64,000 nucleotides of DNA from Streptomyces viridiviolaceus (GTDB lineage: Bacteria > Actinomycetota > Actinomycetes > Streptomycetales > Streptomycetaceae): assembly GCF_014650995.1 (NCBI RefSeq), contig NZ_BMWA01000034.1, forward strand, positions 1 to 64,000. Direction: 5' to 3'. Both the position numbers and the translations under genes were made by a program. Positions 1 through 9,858 of the stretch are shown here, in pieces (the first letter of the stretch is position 1; every line of letters begins with the position of its first letter). A model generated the notes under the pieces. That model worked only from the letters and a program-made list of their open reading frames with translations. It was not told the origin of the DNA and searched no databases.

Positions 1-1136
<1,136 letters not shown>

Positions 1137-1195
1137 GGGTCCTCTCCTCCGTCTGCGTCCGCTCACCTGCGGATTCGGAGTACACCTAAGAGTCT

Positions 1196-1223
1196 GGATA
1201 AGGTCCCCGCTCCAGGTTGTCAA
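1196..1223 (-). promoter_or_regulatory. Candidate sigma-70-type promoter of dnaK
   Basis: On the minus strand TTGACA (1223-1218) is followed after 16 bases by TTATCC (1201-1196), about 60 bp upstream of the dnaK start. The -35 hexamer is perfect and the -10 is weak. The -35 overlaps the stop codon of the neighbouring gene. Confidence 0.45.
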
Positions 1224-2671
1224 GAAATCCCGGTTTCCCTCTCCATGGGTGCTTTTGTGACGGCTGGAACGTAGTCGCCCAGGAGCGTGCGGTCCCACCA
1301 GGCACCCGTCGAGCGCAGCTGGTGCCACGTGGTGAACCGGTAGCGGTAGAGGCGGGCCCGTACGAAGGTGGGCGGCGCGTGGGGGAAGGGGTTGTGGCGC
1401 AGCAGACGCAGGACGGCCGGGTTGCCGTCGAGGAGCGCGAGGAGCAGGGCCGGCAGCCAGGGGCCGGCGTAGGCGGGGGAGAGGGCGGCGAACCACATCA
1501 GCCAGTCAAGACGCAGGTGGTACGGGGCCACCTGCCGCGGCAGGCGCCGCACGTCGCCCGGCTTGCCCTTGAAGCCGTACTCCTTCCACACGGTGGCGTC
1601 CGTGACCTCCGGCTCGTCGGTGCCCTCGATGACCAGTTCGTCGCGGACGCGGCCGACGCTGCCGAACGCTCCGTAGGTGTTGACCAGGTGCAGCGGTGTG
1701 AAGGAGGCGTTCATCACCTGGTGGCGGGAGAGCAGGTTGCGGATCGGCCAGTAGCTCAGCACCGCCACGGTCGCGGTGACGGCCAGCACCATGCCCTCGT
1801 ACCACGCCGGCGCGGCACCGAAGTGCGGCGGTTCGGGCAGGCCGAGGGCGCCGGCCGTGGCGGGTCCGCCGATGACGGGCACGGCCAGCACGATCGTCAG
1901 CCAGTTGAGCCAGGCGAAGTTGCCCGAGGTGATGAGCCAGAGCTGGGTGAGGATGACGAACCCCGCCGCCGCGCTCGCCACCGGCTGCGGGGCTAACAGC
2001 GCGAACGGCAAGGCGAGCTGGGCGACGTGGTTGGCCGCGGCCTCCGCCCGGTGCACCGGCCCCGGCAGGTGGTGGAAGAACCAGCTCAGCGGACCCGGCA
2101 TCGGCTGGGTCTCGTGGTGATAGCGCAGGCAGGTCAGATCACGCCAGCACGGGTCACCGCGAAGTTTGATCAGCCCGGCCCCGAACTCCAGCCGGAACAG
2201 CAGCCAGCGCAGCAGCCACAGCACCAGCACCGGCGGGGCCGTGTCGCCGTTGCCGAGGAAGATCGCGAGGAACCCCGCCTCCAGCAGCAGCGACTCCCAC
2301 ATGAAGGCGAACCAGGTCTGACCGACGTTGACGATCGACAGGTACAGCGCCCACAGCAGCGCCCACATCAGCATCGACGCCCAGAGCGGCACCAGGTCGC
2401 CCGCTCCCGCCGCCATGGCCGCGGACAGCGCCGCCCCCGTCCAGACAACGGCGGCGAAGAACCGGTCGGAGTAGTGGAGACGGAAGATGCTCGGGGCCCG
2501 GCGGAAGCGGACCGAGGCCAGGAACCGCGGCACCGGGAGCAGGCCGTCCTCGCCGATCAGCCCGCGGAACTGGTCGGCCACGCTCAGGAACGCCACGAGG
2601 TAGAGCGCGGCCAGTCCTCGCTGGAACAGAAGCCTGCCCAGCCAGTAGTCGGCATCCGTGAACCACTCCAC
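1220..2671 (-). CDS. Lipase maturation factor family membrane protein
   Basis: This 483-residue polytopic protein opens with a GTG codon (MEWFTDADYWLGRLLFQRGL) behind GAGGAG. It has the look of the LMF1 family: N-terminal tryptophan-rich membrane helices, the segment FRLEFGAGLIKLRGDPCWRDLTCL around residue 160, and YHHETQPMPGPLSWFFHHLP. The vertebrate homologue helps fold lipases in the ER; the role of bacterial members is unknown. It probably sits in the cytoplasmic membrane. It ends 83 bp before dnaK on the same strand, so dnaK could be partly co-transcribed. Confidence 0.85.
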   Translation of the reverse strand: MEWFTDADYWLGRLLFQRGLAALYLVAFLSVADQFRGLIGEDGLLPVPRFLASVRFRRAPSIFRLHYSDRFFAAVVWTGAALSAAMAAGAGDLVPLWASMLMWALLWALYLSIVNVGQTWFAFMWESLLLEAGFLAIFLGNGDTAPPVLVLWLLRWLLFRLEFGAGLIKLRGDPCWRDLTCLRYHHETQPMPGPLSWFFHHLPGPVHRAEAAANHVAQLALPFALLAPQPVASAAAGFVILTQLWLITSGNFAWLNWLTIVLAVPVIGGPATAGALGLPEPPHFGAAPAWYEGMVLAVTATVAVLSYWPIRNLLSRHQVMNASFTPLHLVNTYGAFGSVGRVRDELVIEGTDEPEVTDATVWKEYGFKGKPGDVRRLPRQVAPYHLRLDWLMWFAALSPAYAGPWLPALLLALLDGNPAVLRLLRHNPFPHAPPTFVRARLYRYRFTTWHQLRSTGAWWDRTLLGDYVPAVTKAPMERETGIS

Positions 2672-2784
2672 GACGCTCTCCTCGAAGGGAAACCGCCGGC
2701 ATCGCCTGCCCCCCTGGCCCGCCAGGGGAACCGACTCGACTGAAGTAAGGCGCTCCTATGTGACTCACGATACAAGGGCGGCTC

Positions 2785-3705
2785 CTACTCCGGGGGCGTG
2801 GGCGTGTCGGGCGTGCGGTACATCGCCTGGACGTCCAGTTCCAACTGCACGGTCGGGCCGACCACCGCGATGCCGCGCGCGAGCATGGATCGCCAGTTCA
2901 AGGTGTAGTCCTCGCGGTGCAGTTCCGCCGTCGCCAGGGCCGCACACCGCAACTCTTCGCCGTAACCGCCGTTGACCGTGCCCAGATAGGTGGTGTCCAG
3001 GGCGACCGAGCGGCTCACGCCGTGCATGGTGAGCGTGCCGTTCAGGGTCCACTTGCTGCCCCCGCGGTAGACGAAGCGCGAGCTGACGAAGTCGATGTAC
3101 GGGTAGCGCTCCACGTCCAGGAAGTCGGCCGAGCGGAGGTGGCTGTCCCGGGTGGTGTTGCCGGTGGTGATGCTGGAGGCGTCGATGCGGACCTGGACGC
3201 GGGAGCCGGACATCTCCGGGCCCACCTGGATGGCACCGTCGAAGCGTTCGAAGCGGCCGTGGACATGGGCCATGCCGACGTGCTTGGCGATGAAACGGAT
3301 GGCGGTGTGGGGCGGGTCGAAGATCCAACCGCCGGTGGGCGGAAGGGTGAGCTGCCGGGCCGGCTGCAGCCGGATCTGCCCGGTCGGCGTGCTGCCGCCG
3401 CCTGCGACCTCGACGGTCTCGCGGTGCGGCTCCAAGCCCTCGGCGACGATCAGCACGCTGTAGCGCCCGGGCGGCAGGACCGCCAAGAAGAAGCCGTACG
3501 GGTCGGTCGTGCCGCGCGCGACGACCCGGTGGGTGTCGAGCGCCGTGACCGTGACGTCGGCACCGGACAGGGGCTGGTCGACGGGGTCGAGCACCGTACG
3601 TGCGACAGCGCCCGCGCCGGCCGGAAGGGGCAGCATGAGATCCGTGCGGGCGGCGGCTTCCTTGTGCCGGCGTCGTCGGAGCAGCCCGAGGGGCATGGCG
3701 TTCAC
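2785..3705 (-). CDS. YceI-family lipocalin-like protein with N-terminal carboxypeptidase-regulatory-like domain
   Basis: A 306-residue protein. Residues about 30-110 form a carboxypeptidase-regulatory-like beta sandwich (DPVDQPLSGADVTVTALDTH, PPGRYSVLIVAEG). Residues about 125-300 are a YceI domain (WIFDPPHTAIRFIAKHVGMA, then FERFDGAIQV and SADFLDVERYPYIDFVS). YceI proteins are lipocalin-like binders of polyisoprenoids or other amphiphiles. No signal peptide is evident, because the N-terminus is basic (LLRRRRHKEAAAR), so a cytosolic location is likely. The two-domain form is common in Streptomyces. Partners are unknown. Confidence 0.88.
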   Translation of the reverse strand: MNAMPLGLLRRRRHKEAAARTDLMLPLPAGAGAVARTVLDPVDQPLSGADVTVTALDTHRVVARGTTDPYGFFLAVLPPGRYSVLIVAEGLEPHRETVEVAGGGSTPTGQIRLQPARQLTLPPTGGWIFDPPHTAIRFIAKHVGMAHVHGRFERFDGAIQVGPEMSGSRVQVRIDASSITTGNTTRDSHLRSADFLDVERYPYIDFVSSRFVYRGGSKWTLNGTLTMHGVSRSVALDTTYLGTVNGGYGEELRCAALATAELHREDYTLNWRSMLARGIAVVGPTVQLELDVQAMYRTPDTPTPPE

Positions 3706-3750
3706 CTTTCGTGGGGGCAGTGGGGGAGTGGGGGGAGAGCAGGGAAGTTC

Positions 3751-3933
3751 TCAGGCATTTCCGAGGCGCTGGTCGGTGATGCGGGCCCGGGGCGTGCCGG
3801 CGAGGCGTGCGTGGCCGGTGACGACCATGTCGGGCACGCCGCGGGGGCCGAGGGCCGGCGCGGCCCAGGTGCCCGCGGGTCCCCTGCCCACGATCAGCAC
3901 GTCGGTCACCACATGGGACTCAACGGTGTGCAC
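3751..3933 (-). pseudogene. Truncated TfdB/PHBH-type FAD monooxygenase N-terminus
   Basis: A 60-codon frame starts at GTG with GGAG eight bases upstream. It reads TDVLIVGRGPAGTWAAPALG and later LAGTPRARITDQRLGNA. This matches the first 60 residues of TfdB-like aromatic flavin monooxygenases: the GxGxxG FAD site, then the conserved TPRAHITNQRTME-type segment. A TGA stops the frame where the family continues for about 500 residues. Nothing downstream resumes the fold, because the YceI gene follows. It looks like the stub of a deleted gene that was divergent from the regulator at 4094. Confidence 0.65.
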
Positions 3934-3995
3934 GGGCAACGCTCCGGGAAGGACGGGAACCGACCGTTCAAGATCATGAAGCGCTCCCGGCGGTC

Positions 3996-4022
3996 GCGGG
4001 TGTCTCAATACGAGACACCCGC
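3996..4022. promoter_or_regulatory. Perfect inverted repeat, likely operator/UAS of the adjacent regulator
   Basis: GCGGGTGTCTC (3996-4006) and GAGACACCCGC (4012-4022) form 11-bp perfect arms around a 5-base spacer. The element lies between the monooxygenase stub and the enhancer-binding-type regulator starting at 4094. TGTCTC/GAGACA-type palindromes are typical of GAF-Fis activators of this class. Confidence 0.6.
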
Positions 4023-4093
4023 ACAGGCGGCGCGGCACTGAGTGGGACCGCGGTAGTTGGCGGTTCAACCGTGCCGCTACGGTGAGGCGCGTC

Positions 4094-5914
4094 ATGACCA
4101 CCACAGAGCACTCCTTCCCAGTCGCACATCTGTTCCCCGTCGAGTCCTCCGTCGCCCGCCTGCGCCGGGCCCGCGAGCGGTTCCTGACGGGGCGTCCCCT
4201 GCCCGACGGCGTTCCGGACGAGGTGACCTCCGCGTGGCGGCGGGCCCGGTTCTTCGGGGTGCGGCACGACGCGGCTTGGCCGGTTCCGGCGGCCACGGGT
4301 ACGGACACCGCTCTCGACGACCCCGACGACACTGACGACCCCGTACGGCCGTCCGAGCCGGCACCCCTGCTGGTGGCGGCCCGCCCCGCGCTGGAACGGA
4401 TCGCGCCCGGCCTCGGCGGGGGTCGGTCGGCACTCGTCCTCACGGACGAGCGGCTGCGCGTGCTGTGGTCGGCCGGGGGCGGAGCCGACGGCACAAGGGG
4501 CGGGGACCTCGACGAACAGCGGGTCGGCCACAACAGCGCGGCCCTCGCTCTGCGCACCGGTCGCCGTGCGGAGGTGCACGGGCCCGAGCACTTCCTCGAC
4601 GTGTGGCAGGACGTGTCCGCGGTCAGTGTGCCCGTCCGGGATCCCGCCGGGCGCGCCAGGGGCACGGTGACGGTGGCGGCCCCGTTGTGCGCCGGCGACG
4701 CTCCGCATCCGGGGGCGGCCCTCGCTGAAGCGGTCGCCGCGTTGGCGGAGGCCGGGCTGGCGGCCCGGTCGCGCCCGGCGGAACGGGTCCTGCTGGACGC
4801 CTACCTCGCGGCGGCACGGGGCGAGGACCGCGCGGTGGTCGCGTTCGGCGGGCACAGTCGGCTCGTGAGCCCGGCGGCGGCGCGACTGCTGTCACCGGCG
4901 GACCTCCAGGACCTGGAGAGGGGCACGCCGGCGGAGTCGCGGAACTCTGGGCACGCGGCTACCGGGAAGGCGATGGAGACGGCATCGGACCCGTCCGGGA
5001 CGAACACCGTCCACTTCCCGTCCGGCGTGTCCTGCACCGCCGGCATCACGCCTGTGCGTCACCTGGGGTCCACCGTCGGCGCCGTGGCCGTGCTGGAACC
5101 CCTGACGCACGCCTCCTCGCGCACCGCCGGGCGCACGCCGGTCACGCTGGCCGGACGCTCGGTGCCGTGGCGGCGGGCCACGGAGCGTGCCGCGGAACTG
5201 GCCGCGCACCGCGCGCCCTTGCTGCTGGCCGGCGAACGCGGCACCGGGAAGGCCGCGCTGGCCCGCGAACTGCTCGGCGACCCCCTGATCCTGGACGCCG
5301 CCGAGGGCGCACTGGGTGAGGCGCTGGCACTGCCGCCCCGGAACCGCCCACTCGTCGTGCGCCACGCCGAACGACTGGCACAGCCGGACGTGGCCGTCCT
5401 CAACCGCCTGCTCGACGAGCACCCGGACGCACCGCTCGCGGTCACCTACACCCCCGGCACTCCTCCAGGGCCCTGCCTGCAACGGCTGCTGGACTCGGTG
5501 TCCGCCCGCTCGGTCACCCTCCCCGCGCTGCGCGAACGGCCGGAGGACATCGAGGCACTGCTCCCCGCCGTCACACCACGGCCCGCCGCGGGGCACCCTC
5601 CGCTCACCTGGACGCTGGACGCGCTGCGCGCCCTGGAGCGGTATCCGTGGCACGGCAACGTCACCGAACTCGCCCATGTCGTGCGGTCCCTGGCGGTCCA
5701 CCGCAGGGCGACGGGGCCCGTCCGGCGCGCCGAACTCCCGGACCCCGTGCGCCAGGGCCCCGCCGAACGTCCGCTGAGTCCCATGGAACAGGCCGAACGC
5801 ACCGCCATCCTGGAGGCCCTGCGCCGGCACGGCGGCAACAAGGCCCGCACGGCTGCGGCCCTCGGGATCGGGCGCGCGACGCTCTACCGGAAGCTACGGA
5901 GTTACCGGGGCTGA
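4094..5914 (+). CDS. GAF/AAA+/Fis-type transcriptional regulator lacking the sigma-54 contact motif
   Basis: A protein of about 606 residues resembling AcoR/MimR-type activators. A GAF-like sensor spans roughly residues 80-220. An AAA+-like segment carries a Walker A (LLLAGERGTGKAALARELL) near 375. A C-terminal Fis/HTH_8 helix-turn-helix reads ILEALRRHGGNKARTAAALG. The AAA+ part is short, the GAFTGA loop that touches sigma-54 is absent, and the Walker B region reads LVVRHAERL. It therefore cannot work as a normal sigma-54 activator, which fits actinomycetes lacking sigma-54. ATG at 4094 is preferred over GTG at 4082 because GGTGAGG lies 6 bases before it. Its target was probably the truncated monooxygenase. 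Confidence 0.85.
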   Translation: MTTTEHSFPVAHLFPVESSVARLRRARERFLTGRPLPDGVPDEVTSAWRRARFFGVRHDAAWPVPAATGTDTALDDPDDTDDPVRPSEPAPLLVAARPALERIAPGLGGGRSALVLTDERLRVLWSAGGGADGTRGGDLDEQRVGHNSAALALRTGRRAEVHGPEHFLDVWQDVSAVSVPVRDPAGRARGTVTVAAPLCAGDAPHPGAALAEAVAALAEAGLAARSRPAERVLLDAYLAAARGEDRAVVAFGGHSRLVSPAAARLLSPADLQDLERGTPAESRNSGHAATGKAMETASDPSGTNTVHFPSGVSCTAGITPVRHLGSTVGAVAVLEPLTHASSRTAGRTPVTLAGRSVPWRRATERAAELAAHRAPLLLAGERGTGKAALARELLGDPLILDAAEGALGEALALPPRNRPLVVRHAERLAQPDVAVLNRLLDEHPDAPLAVTYTPGTPPGPCLQRLLDSVSARSVTLPALRERPEDIEALLPAVTPRPAAGHPPLTWTLDALRALERYPWHGNVTELAHVVRSLAVHRRATGPVRRAELPDPVRQGPAERPLSPMEQAERTAILEALRRHGGNKARTAAALGIGRATLYRKLRSYRG

Positions 5915-5918
5915 GGGC

Positions 5919-5954
5919 CCCGCCACGCCGGGAATCTGCGTGGCCGGTGGCGGG
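5919..5954. terminator. Hairpin between convergent genes
   Basis: CCCGCCAC (5919-5926) pairs with GTGGCGGG (5947-5954) between the regulator and the oppositely directed dehydrogenase. There is no clear U-tract. Confidence 0.5.
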
Positions 5955-5982
5955 CCCCTCGGCCTTCCGGGGAGACCTTCCG

Positions 5983-7128
5983 CTAGGCGTGCGGGTGGAG
6001 CACGACCTTGGTGTAACCCTCGACCCGCTTGTCGAACTTCTCGTACGCCGTCGGAGCCTGGTCGAGGGGCAGCTCGTGCGACACGACGAAGCTGGGCGTC
6101 GCACGGCCCTCGATGATCAGATCCCGCAGCTGACGGTTGTAGCGCTTGACGTTGCACTGCCCGGTGCCCATGCGCAGTCCCTTCTCGAAGAGACGCCCGA
6201 TGGCGACCATCAGCATGCCGTGCTTGGCCTGCTCGTCCGGTCCGCCGGGATCGCGCGGGACGTACAGCCCCGGCACGCCGAGTGCGCCCGTCGGCCGGAC
6301 CGTCTCGACCAGGGAGTTGAGGACGGTCGCCGGCTCCTCGCGATCCTCACCGTGCGCCTGGGCCTGAGCCTGGTAGCCGACGGCGTCGATGCCCTTGTCC
6401 GTCCCCTCGCCTCCGGTCTGCTCCTTGATCTGCTGTGCCGCGTTGCCCTCGGTGAAGTTGATCGGGACGGCGCCTATCTCCTCGGCCTTCTGCAGCCGCT
6501 CCGCCACCCGGTCCACCACGAACACCTTGCTCGCGCCGCGCAGCATCGCCGAGTAGGCAGCCATCAGACCGACCGGGCCACCGCCGTACACGGCGACGCT
6601 CTCACCGGGGCGCACATCGGCCAGCTCGTTGCCGTGATAGCCGGTCGGGAAGATGTCGGCGAGGAGGACGAAGTCGGTCTCCTTCTCGGTGCCCTCGGGG
6701 AGCTTCAGGCAGTTGAAGTCCGCGTAGGGCACCCGGACGTATTCGGCCTGGCCGCCCACGAAGGGCCCCATCGCCACATAGCCGTAGGCACCACCGGCGA
6801 AGCCGGGGTTCACCGTCAGACAGAAGCCCGTGAAGCCTGCCGTGCAGTTCTTGCAGAAGCCGCAGGCGACGTTGAAAGGCATCACGACCCGGTCTCCGCG
6901 GCTGACCGAAGTCACACCGTCACCGGCTTCCTCCACGACCCCGAGGTTCTCGTGGCCGAACACGATGCCGGGCTCCGCGGCGGTGCGACCCTCGTACATG
7001 TGCAGGTCGGAGCCGCATATGGCGGTGGACGTGACGCGGACGATCACGTCGTTCGGGTGCTGGATGCGCGGATCCTCCACTTGCTCGATCGCCACGTCGA
7101 ACGGTCCCTTGTACACGACGGCCCTCAT
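5983..7128 (-). CDS. Zinc-dependent, glutathione-independent formaldehyde dehydrogenase-like alcohol dehydrogenase
   Basis: A 381-residue MDR dehydrogenase. Catalytic zinc ligands are in AICGSDLHMYEGR and GIVFGHENLG. The structural zinc loop is CGFCKNCTAGFTGFC. The nucleotide fold reads VAVYGGGPVGLMAAYSA. The extended DKGIDAVGYQAQAQAHG region is typical of the Pseudomonas FdhA class, which oxidises formaldehyde or other aldehydes with tightly bound NAD. It is transcribed alone, and its promoter region holds the TGGTGCA-N13-TGCACCA repeat at 7265-7291. Confidence 0.88.
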   Translation of the reverse strand: MRAVVYKGPFDVAIEQVEDPRIQHPNDVIVRVTSTAICGSDLHMYEGRTAAEPGIVFGHENLGVVEEAGDGVTSVSRGDRVVMPFNVACGFCKNCTAGFTGFCLTVNPGFAGGAYGYVAMGPFVGGQAEYVRVPYADFNCLKLPEGTEKETDFVLLADIFPTGYHGNELADVRPGESVAVYGGGPVGLMAAYSAMLRGASKVFVVDRVAERLQKAEEIGAVPINFTEGNAAQQIKEQTGGEGTDKGIDAVGYQAQAQAHGEDREEPATVLNSLVETVRPTGALGVPGLYVPRDPGGPDEQAKHGMLMVAIGRLFEKGLRMGTGQCNVKRYNRQLRDLIIEGRATPSFVVSHELPLDQAPTAYEKFDKRVEGYTKVVLHPHA

Positions 7129-7264
7129 GCTCGAGCACCTCCACTAGGTGTGATTGATCGATCGCGCTGGGGAACAGCAGCGCCGGGGGACCCGCGGCAT
7201 CCGACGGGCGAGGGCCCGGTCCGCAGATCGACCGGTCTCCTGTGTTGTCCCTCATACTCCAGAC

Positions 7265-7291
7265 TGGTGCATGATGAGATGATTTGCACCA
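7265..7291. promoter_or_regulatory. Inverted repeat TGGTGCA-N13-TGCACCA
   Basis: Perfect 7-bp arms lie at 7265-7271 and 7285-7291, in the divergent gap between the aldehyde dehydrogenase (start 7128) and the small ORF at 7316. The geometry suits a dimeric MarR/HxlR-type repressor, but no regulator gene adjoins it. Confidence 0.4.
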
Positions 7292-7315
7292 GGGCCACAG
7301 GGGTCCTGTCCATGC

Positions 7316-7525
7316 ATGCAGAAAGGATCCAGAACCTTGTCGCGACGCCTCGGTACGCTGCTCGTCCCGGTAGTGGGCCTGTCCGGGACCACCTATCCGG
7401 AGGGGACTCGCGTGGCCATTCGCGGAACCGGAGGATCCGTCGACGGCTTCGTCGGCGGAGACTGGCTGCCGCTCGCCTGGTGGGAATTCGCCGACGTCCG
7501 GTCGGAGGACGCCGCCGACATGTGA
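7316..7525 (+). CDS. Small hypothetical protein
   Basis: A 69-residue frame. Residues about 13-60 read like a compact beta-rich unit (EGTRVAIRGTGGSVDGFVGG, WLPLAWWEFADV), a pattern of short conserved actinobacterial proteins. The ribosome site is weak. A TTG codon at 7337, nine bases after AAAGGA, is an alternative start and would trim the basic N-terminus. I do not recognise a function. It could be real or a remnant. Confidence 0.45.
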   Translation: MQKGSRTLSRRLGTLLVPVVGLSGTTYPEGTRVAIRGTGGSVDGFVGGDWLPLAWWEFADVRSEDAADM

Positions 7526-7535
7526 CCTGGGTCAC
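7522..7535. promoter_or_regulatory. Crp-like palindrome
   Basis: GTGACCTGGGTCAC is a perfect 6-bp-arm palindrome fitting the Streptomyces Crp pattern GTG-N6-GNCAC. It overlaps the stop of the small ORF and has no gene start directly beside it, so it may be inert. Confidence 0.25.
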
Positions 7536-7678
7536 CGTGTTCGCCGCGGGTGCGAGATGTTCGCCGCAAGTGCGAGAATCGCGCCCCACGTCCGGCCGGT
7601 GCGGACGGCGCGTCCGTGACATTCCCGCGTCGCGGGTGACACGCATTTCTCACGGAACCCCCGCGCGTCTGCGCATTG

Positions 7679-8095
7679 TCAACCGCGTTGGACGCCGTCC
7701 AGTTCCTCGTTGATCGCCTCGCGCAGGGCGGCGTGTCGAGGGCCGAGCGCATACCGCTCGTCGCGCCACCGCTCCGGCGGGTACAGCCACACGGGCCTGC
7801 TCACCAGGTCGGCCGGCTCCCAGTCGTACCGAGGCCATACATGCGCGTGCAGGAACGGGTCGGTGTTCCCCAGGATTTCCAGGTTGACCCGCCGGAAGGC
7901 CGGGTCCAGCCGCTTGCAGGCGCGTTCCACGGCCTCGCCCAGCTGGTCCATGCCGGACAGGAACGCGAGCCGCTTGCGCCGGGGCAGTTCCGACAGCCGC
8001 TGCACCGCAGGGTCGTCCACGAGGAGCACGGAGTATCCCGGGAGGAACTGGACGTCCCCGATCACCGCGAACCCGGCCTCCAGTCGCCGGAGCAC
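7679..8095 (-). CDS. HIT-like family hydrolase, N-terminus possibly damaged
   Basis: A 138-residue frame with the HIT-type signature HAHVWPRYDWE and EILGNTDPF, as in actinobacterial diadenosine-tetraphosphate-hydrolase-like proteins. GTG at 8095 is the only start codon in frame. The upstream in-frame codons spell DRIGSALRGGNPTV, which looks like genuine family sequence but runs into a TGA with no start. An ATG one frame away (8138-8140) would join it after a single-base shift. A frameshift, or a sequencing slip near 8125-8140, is therefore likely. The isolated gene lies between the ViaA-like gene and the small ORF. Confidence 0.7.
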   Translation of the reverse strand: MLRRLEAGFAVIGDVQFLPGYSVLLVDDPAVQRLSELPRRKRLAFLSGMDQLGEAVERACKRLDPAFRRVNLEILGNTDPFLHAHVWPRYDWEPADLVSRPVWLYPPERWRDERYALGPRHAALREAINEELDGVQRG

Positions 8096-8241
8096 CGTGG
8101 GATTCCCGCCCCGAAGCGCACTGCCGATCCGGTCCTCGCGTCATGCGCCGGTCATGACCGGCGACTCCACGCACCACTGACCGTCCAGCCCCTGGGGATC
8201 GCCCACCGTGCCGTCCGTGCGCCGATCCTACGAGGCCGGGA

Positions 8242-9837
8242 TCAGATCACGCGGAAGAGATCAGCGGCGGCGTGGACGTCGGTGAGGTCCTCGATGGAGC
8301 GGAGGTTGTCGCACAGGGCGTCCAGGACCGAGTCGGGATCGGCGACGCGCGGGGCGCCGATGGCCACCCCGAAGACGCGGAAGCCCAGCCGGTGCTTGGC
8401 GTCCATCCAGCCCCGCATCCATTCCTCGGTGACGCCGCAGTCGTCGTCGGTGAGCATCACGATGTCGCCGCGCCTGCGGGCGGCGTCGTTGAACTCCTCC
8501 TCCAGCAGCTCGCAGGCCGCGCTCAGCGGCCTCTGGTAGCTGGTGCCGCCGCCGAGGAAGGTCTCCGCGAATTCGAGGACCCGGTCGATGCCGGCGGGTC
8601 CGCCGGCCGGGAAGCGGAAGACCTGGAGCTTGTCGGCGGCGGAGAACAGGATGCCGACGAAGTCGCGCCCCGCGTGGCGGGCCTGATCCAGCAGGGCCAA
8701 GGCGCACGCCTTGGCCCACGCCTCCCGGGTCACCCCGCCGGGCCCCGCCTCGTACATGGAGTGCGAGGTGTCCACGCACGCGATGACGGCGCCCTGGCCG
8801 GTGGACTGCTCCCCCTGGCTGTCGTAGAGCATCAGCTCCCCGGCGGCGTAGCGCGCGGCGAACACCGCACGCAGCTCGGGCACGCCGAGGCCCGCCAGCT
8901 CGGAGGGGATGACACGGGAGAGGTCGTCGCCGAGCGTGACGCCGACCAGTTCCCCGGTGGCGTTCTCCACCTTGCGGGCCCGCTCACCACCGGCCATCTG
9001 CCGGAAACGGCCGATGAGCTCGGCCCACTGTGCGAGGCGGCCGGTGCGCAGCCGCTCGGCGAGCCGGGCGCGCTGGTCGAACGGCATCCGTTCCAGCTCG
9101 CCGGGACCGACACCCCATGCCCGCATCAGCGCCGCCTCCTCCCGCGCGGCCCCGGCGGCCTTCGCCGCCGCCGTCCGCGCGGCCGCGCCGATGGCGGGGG
9201 CCACCGCCGCGAGCGCCCGCGCGGCGTCCCGGGCTGCCTGCCGCGCGGTGGCCTCGGCGGCCCCGGCGGCCTCGATCGCCTGCTGGACGGCGCCGTCCCC
9301 GTCCGCCCCGTCGGCGGCCTGCTGGAGAGCCTCGCTCACGGCGGTCGCCGCGCCGTCGGCTTCCTGCCGTGCCCGCTTCGCCCGCTCGGCCTGTTCCTGC
9401 GCGCCTCGGGAGTGCTCCAGCATCCGGCGCAGCGCGGCGGCCTGGGCGAGCACGGCCATGGCGGCGGCGTAGGGGTCGCCGGCCGTCTCCCGGCGCAGCT
9501 CCGTGAACTGAGGTGACTCCAGCAGTGAGGTGACGACCTGGTGGTTGACCAGCCGAGAGGGGTCCATCTCCGCGCGCTCGCGCAGTCGGGGGCCGACCTT
9601 GTAGGCGGCCACGAAGGTGTCGGTCAGGAGGTCGGTGCTGCAGTCGTAGCGCTCGTTCAGTTCCGCGGCCAGCTCGCGCAGTCCGGCCGACTGGTCGTAG
9701 GTGTCGCGCCATGCCATCCGGTCGAACCTGTCCGCGACCACGGCGGCGGTGTGCAGCCCGGGAGCGGCGGCGGACGGGCCCGGCCACTTCCCGGCCCGGC
9801 TCACCGGCTCGTCGAGCCTGCTCGGCGTCTCACCCAC
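8242..9837 (-). CDS. VWA-domain protein, ViaA-like partner of MoxR ATPase
   Basis: A 531-residue protein starting GTG behind GGAGGGATCAGG. Residues about 120-250 are an alanine/glutamate-rich helical stretch, probably coiled coil. A von Willebrand A domain fills the C-terminal third, with an intact metal site: VIACVDTSHSMYEAG (DxSxS), the conserved Thr in FLGGGTSYQRPL, and MLTDDDCG. The gene starts 21 bp after the stop of the MoxR-type ATPase. This pairing matches RavA-ViaA, in which the AAA+ hexamer and the VWA protein act together on protein complexes, often respiratory ones. The actual target here is unknown. Confidence 0.88.
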   Translation of the reverse strand: MGETPSRLDEPVSRAGKWPGPSAAAPGLHTAAVVADRFDRMAWRDTYDQSAGLRELAAELNERYDCSTDLLTDTFVAAYKVGPRLRERAEMDPSRLVNHQVVTSLLESPQFTELRRETAGDPYAAAMAVLAQAAALRRMLEHSRGAQEQAERAKRARQEADGAATAVSEALQQAADGADGDGAVQQAIEAAGAAEATARQAARDAARALAAVAPAIGAAARTAAAKAAGAAREEAALMRAWGVGPGELERMPFDQRARLAERLRTGRLAQWAELIGRFRQMAGGERARKVENATGELVGVTLGDDLSRVIPSELAGLGVPELRAVFAARYAAGELMLYDSQGEQSTGQGAVIACVDTSHSMYEAGPGGVTREAWAKACALALLDQARHAGRDFVGILFSAADKLQVFRFPAGGPAGIDRVLEFAETFLGGGTSYQRPLSAACELLEEEFNDAARRRGDIVMLTDDDCGVTEEWMRGWMDAKHRLGFRVFGVAIGAPRVADPDSVLDALCDNLRSIEDLTDVHAAADLFRVI

Positions 9838-9858
9838 GGCCCTGATCCCTCCAGTTGT

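Noticed and set aside
4094..5914. True sigma-54 activator
   Set aside because: There is no GAFTGA motif, the AAA+ domain is shortened, and actinomycetes generally lack sigma-54.
5647..7713. 688-codon plus-strand open frame
   Set aside because: It runs antisense through the formaldehyde dehydrogenase and regulator, has no family resemblance and shows the Arg/Pro/Gly-rich composition of GC-rich shadow frames.
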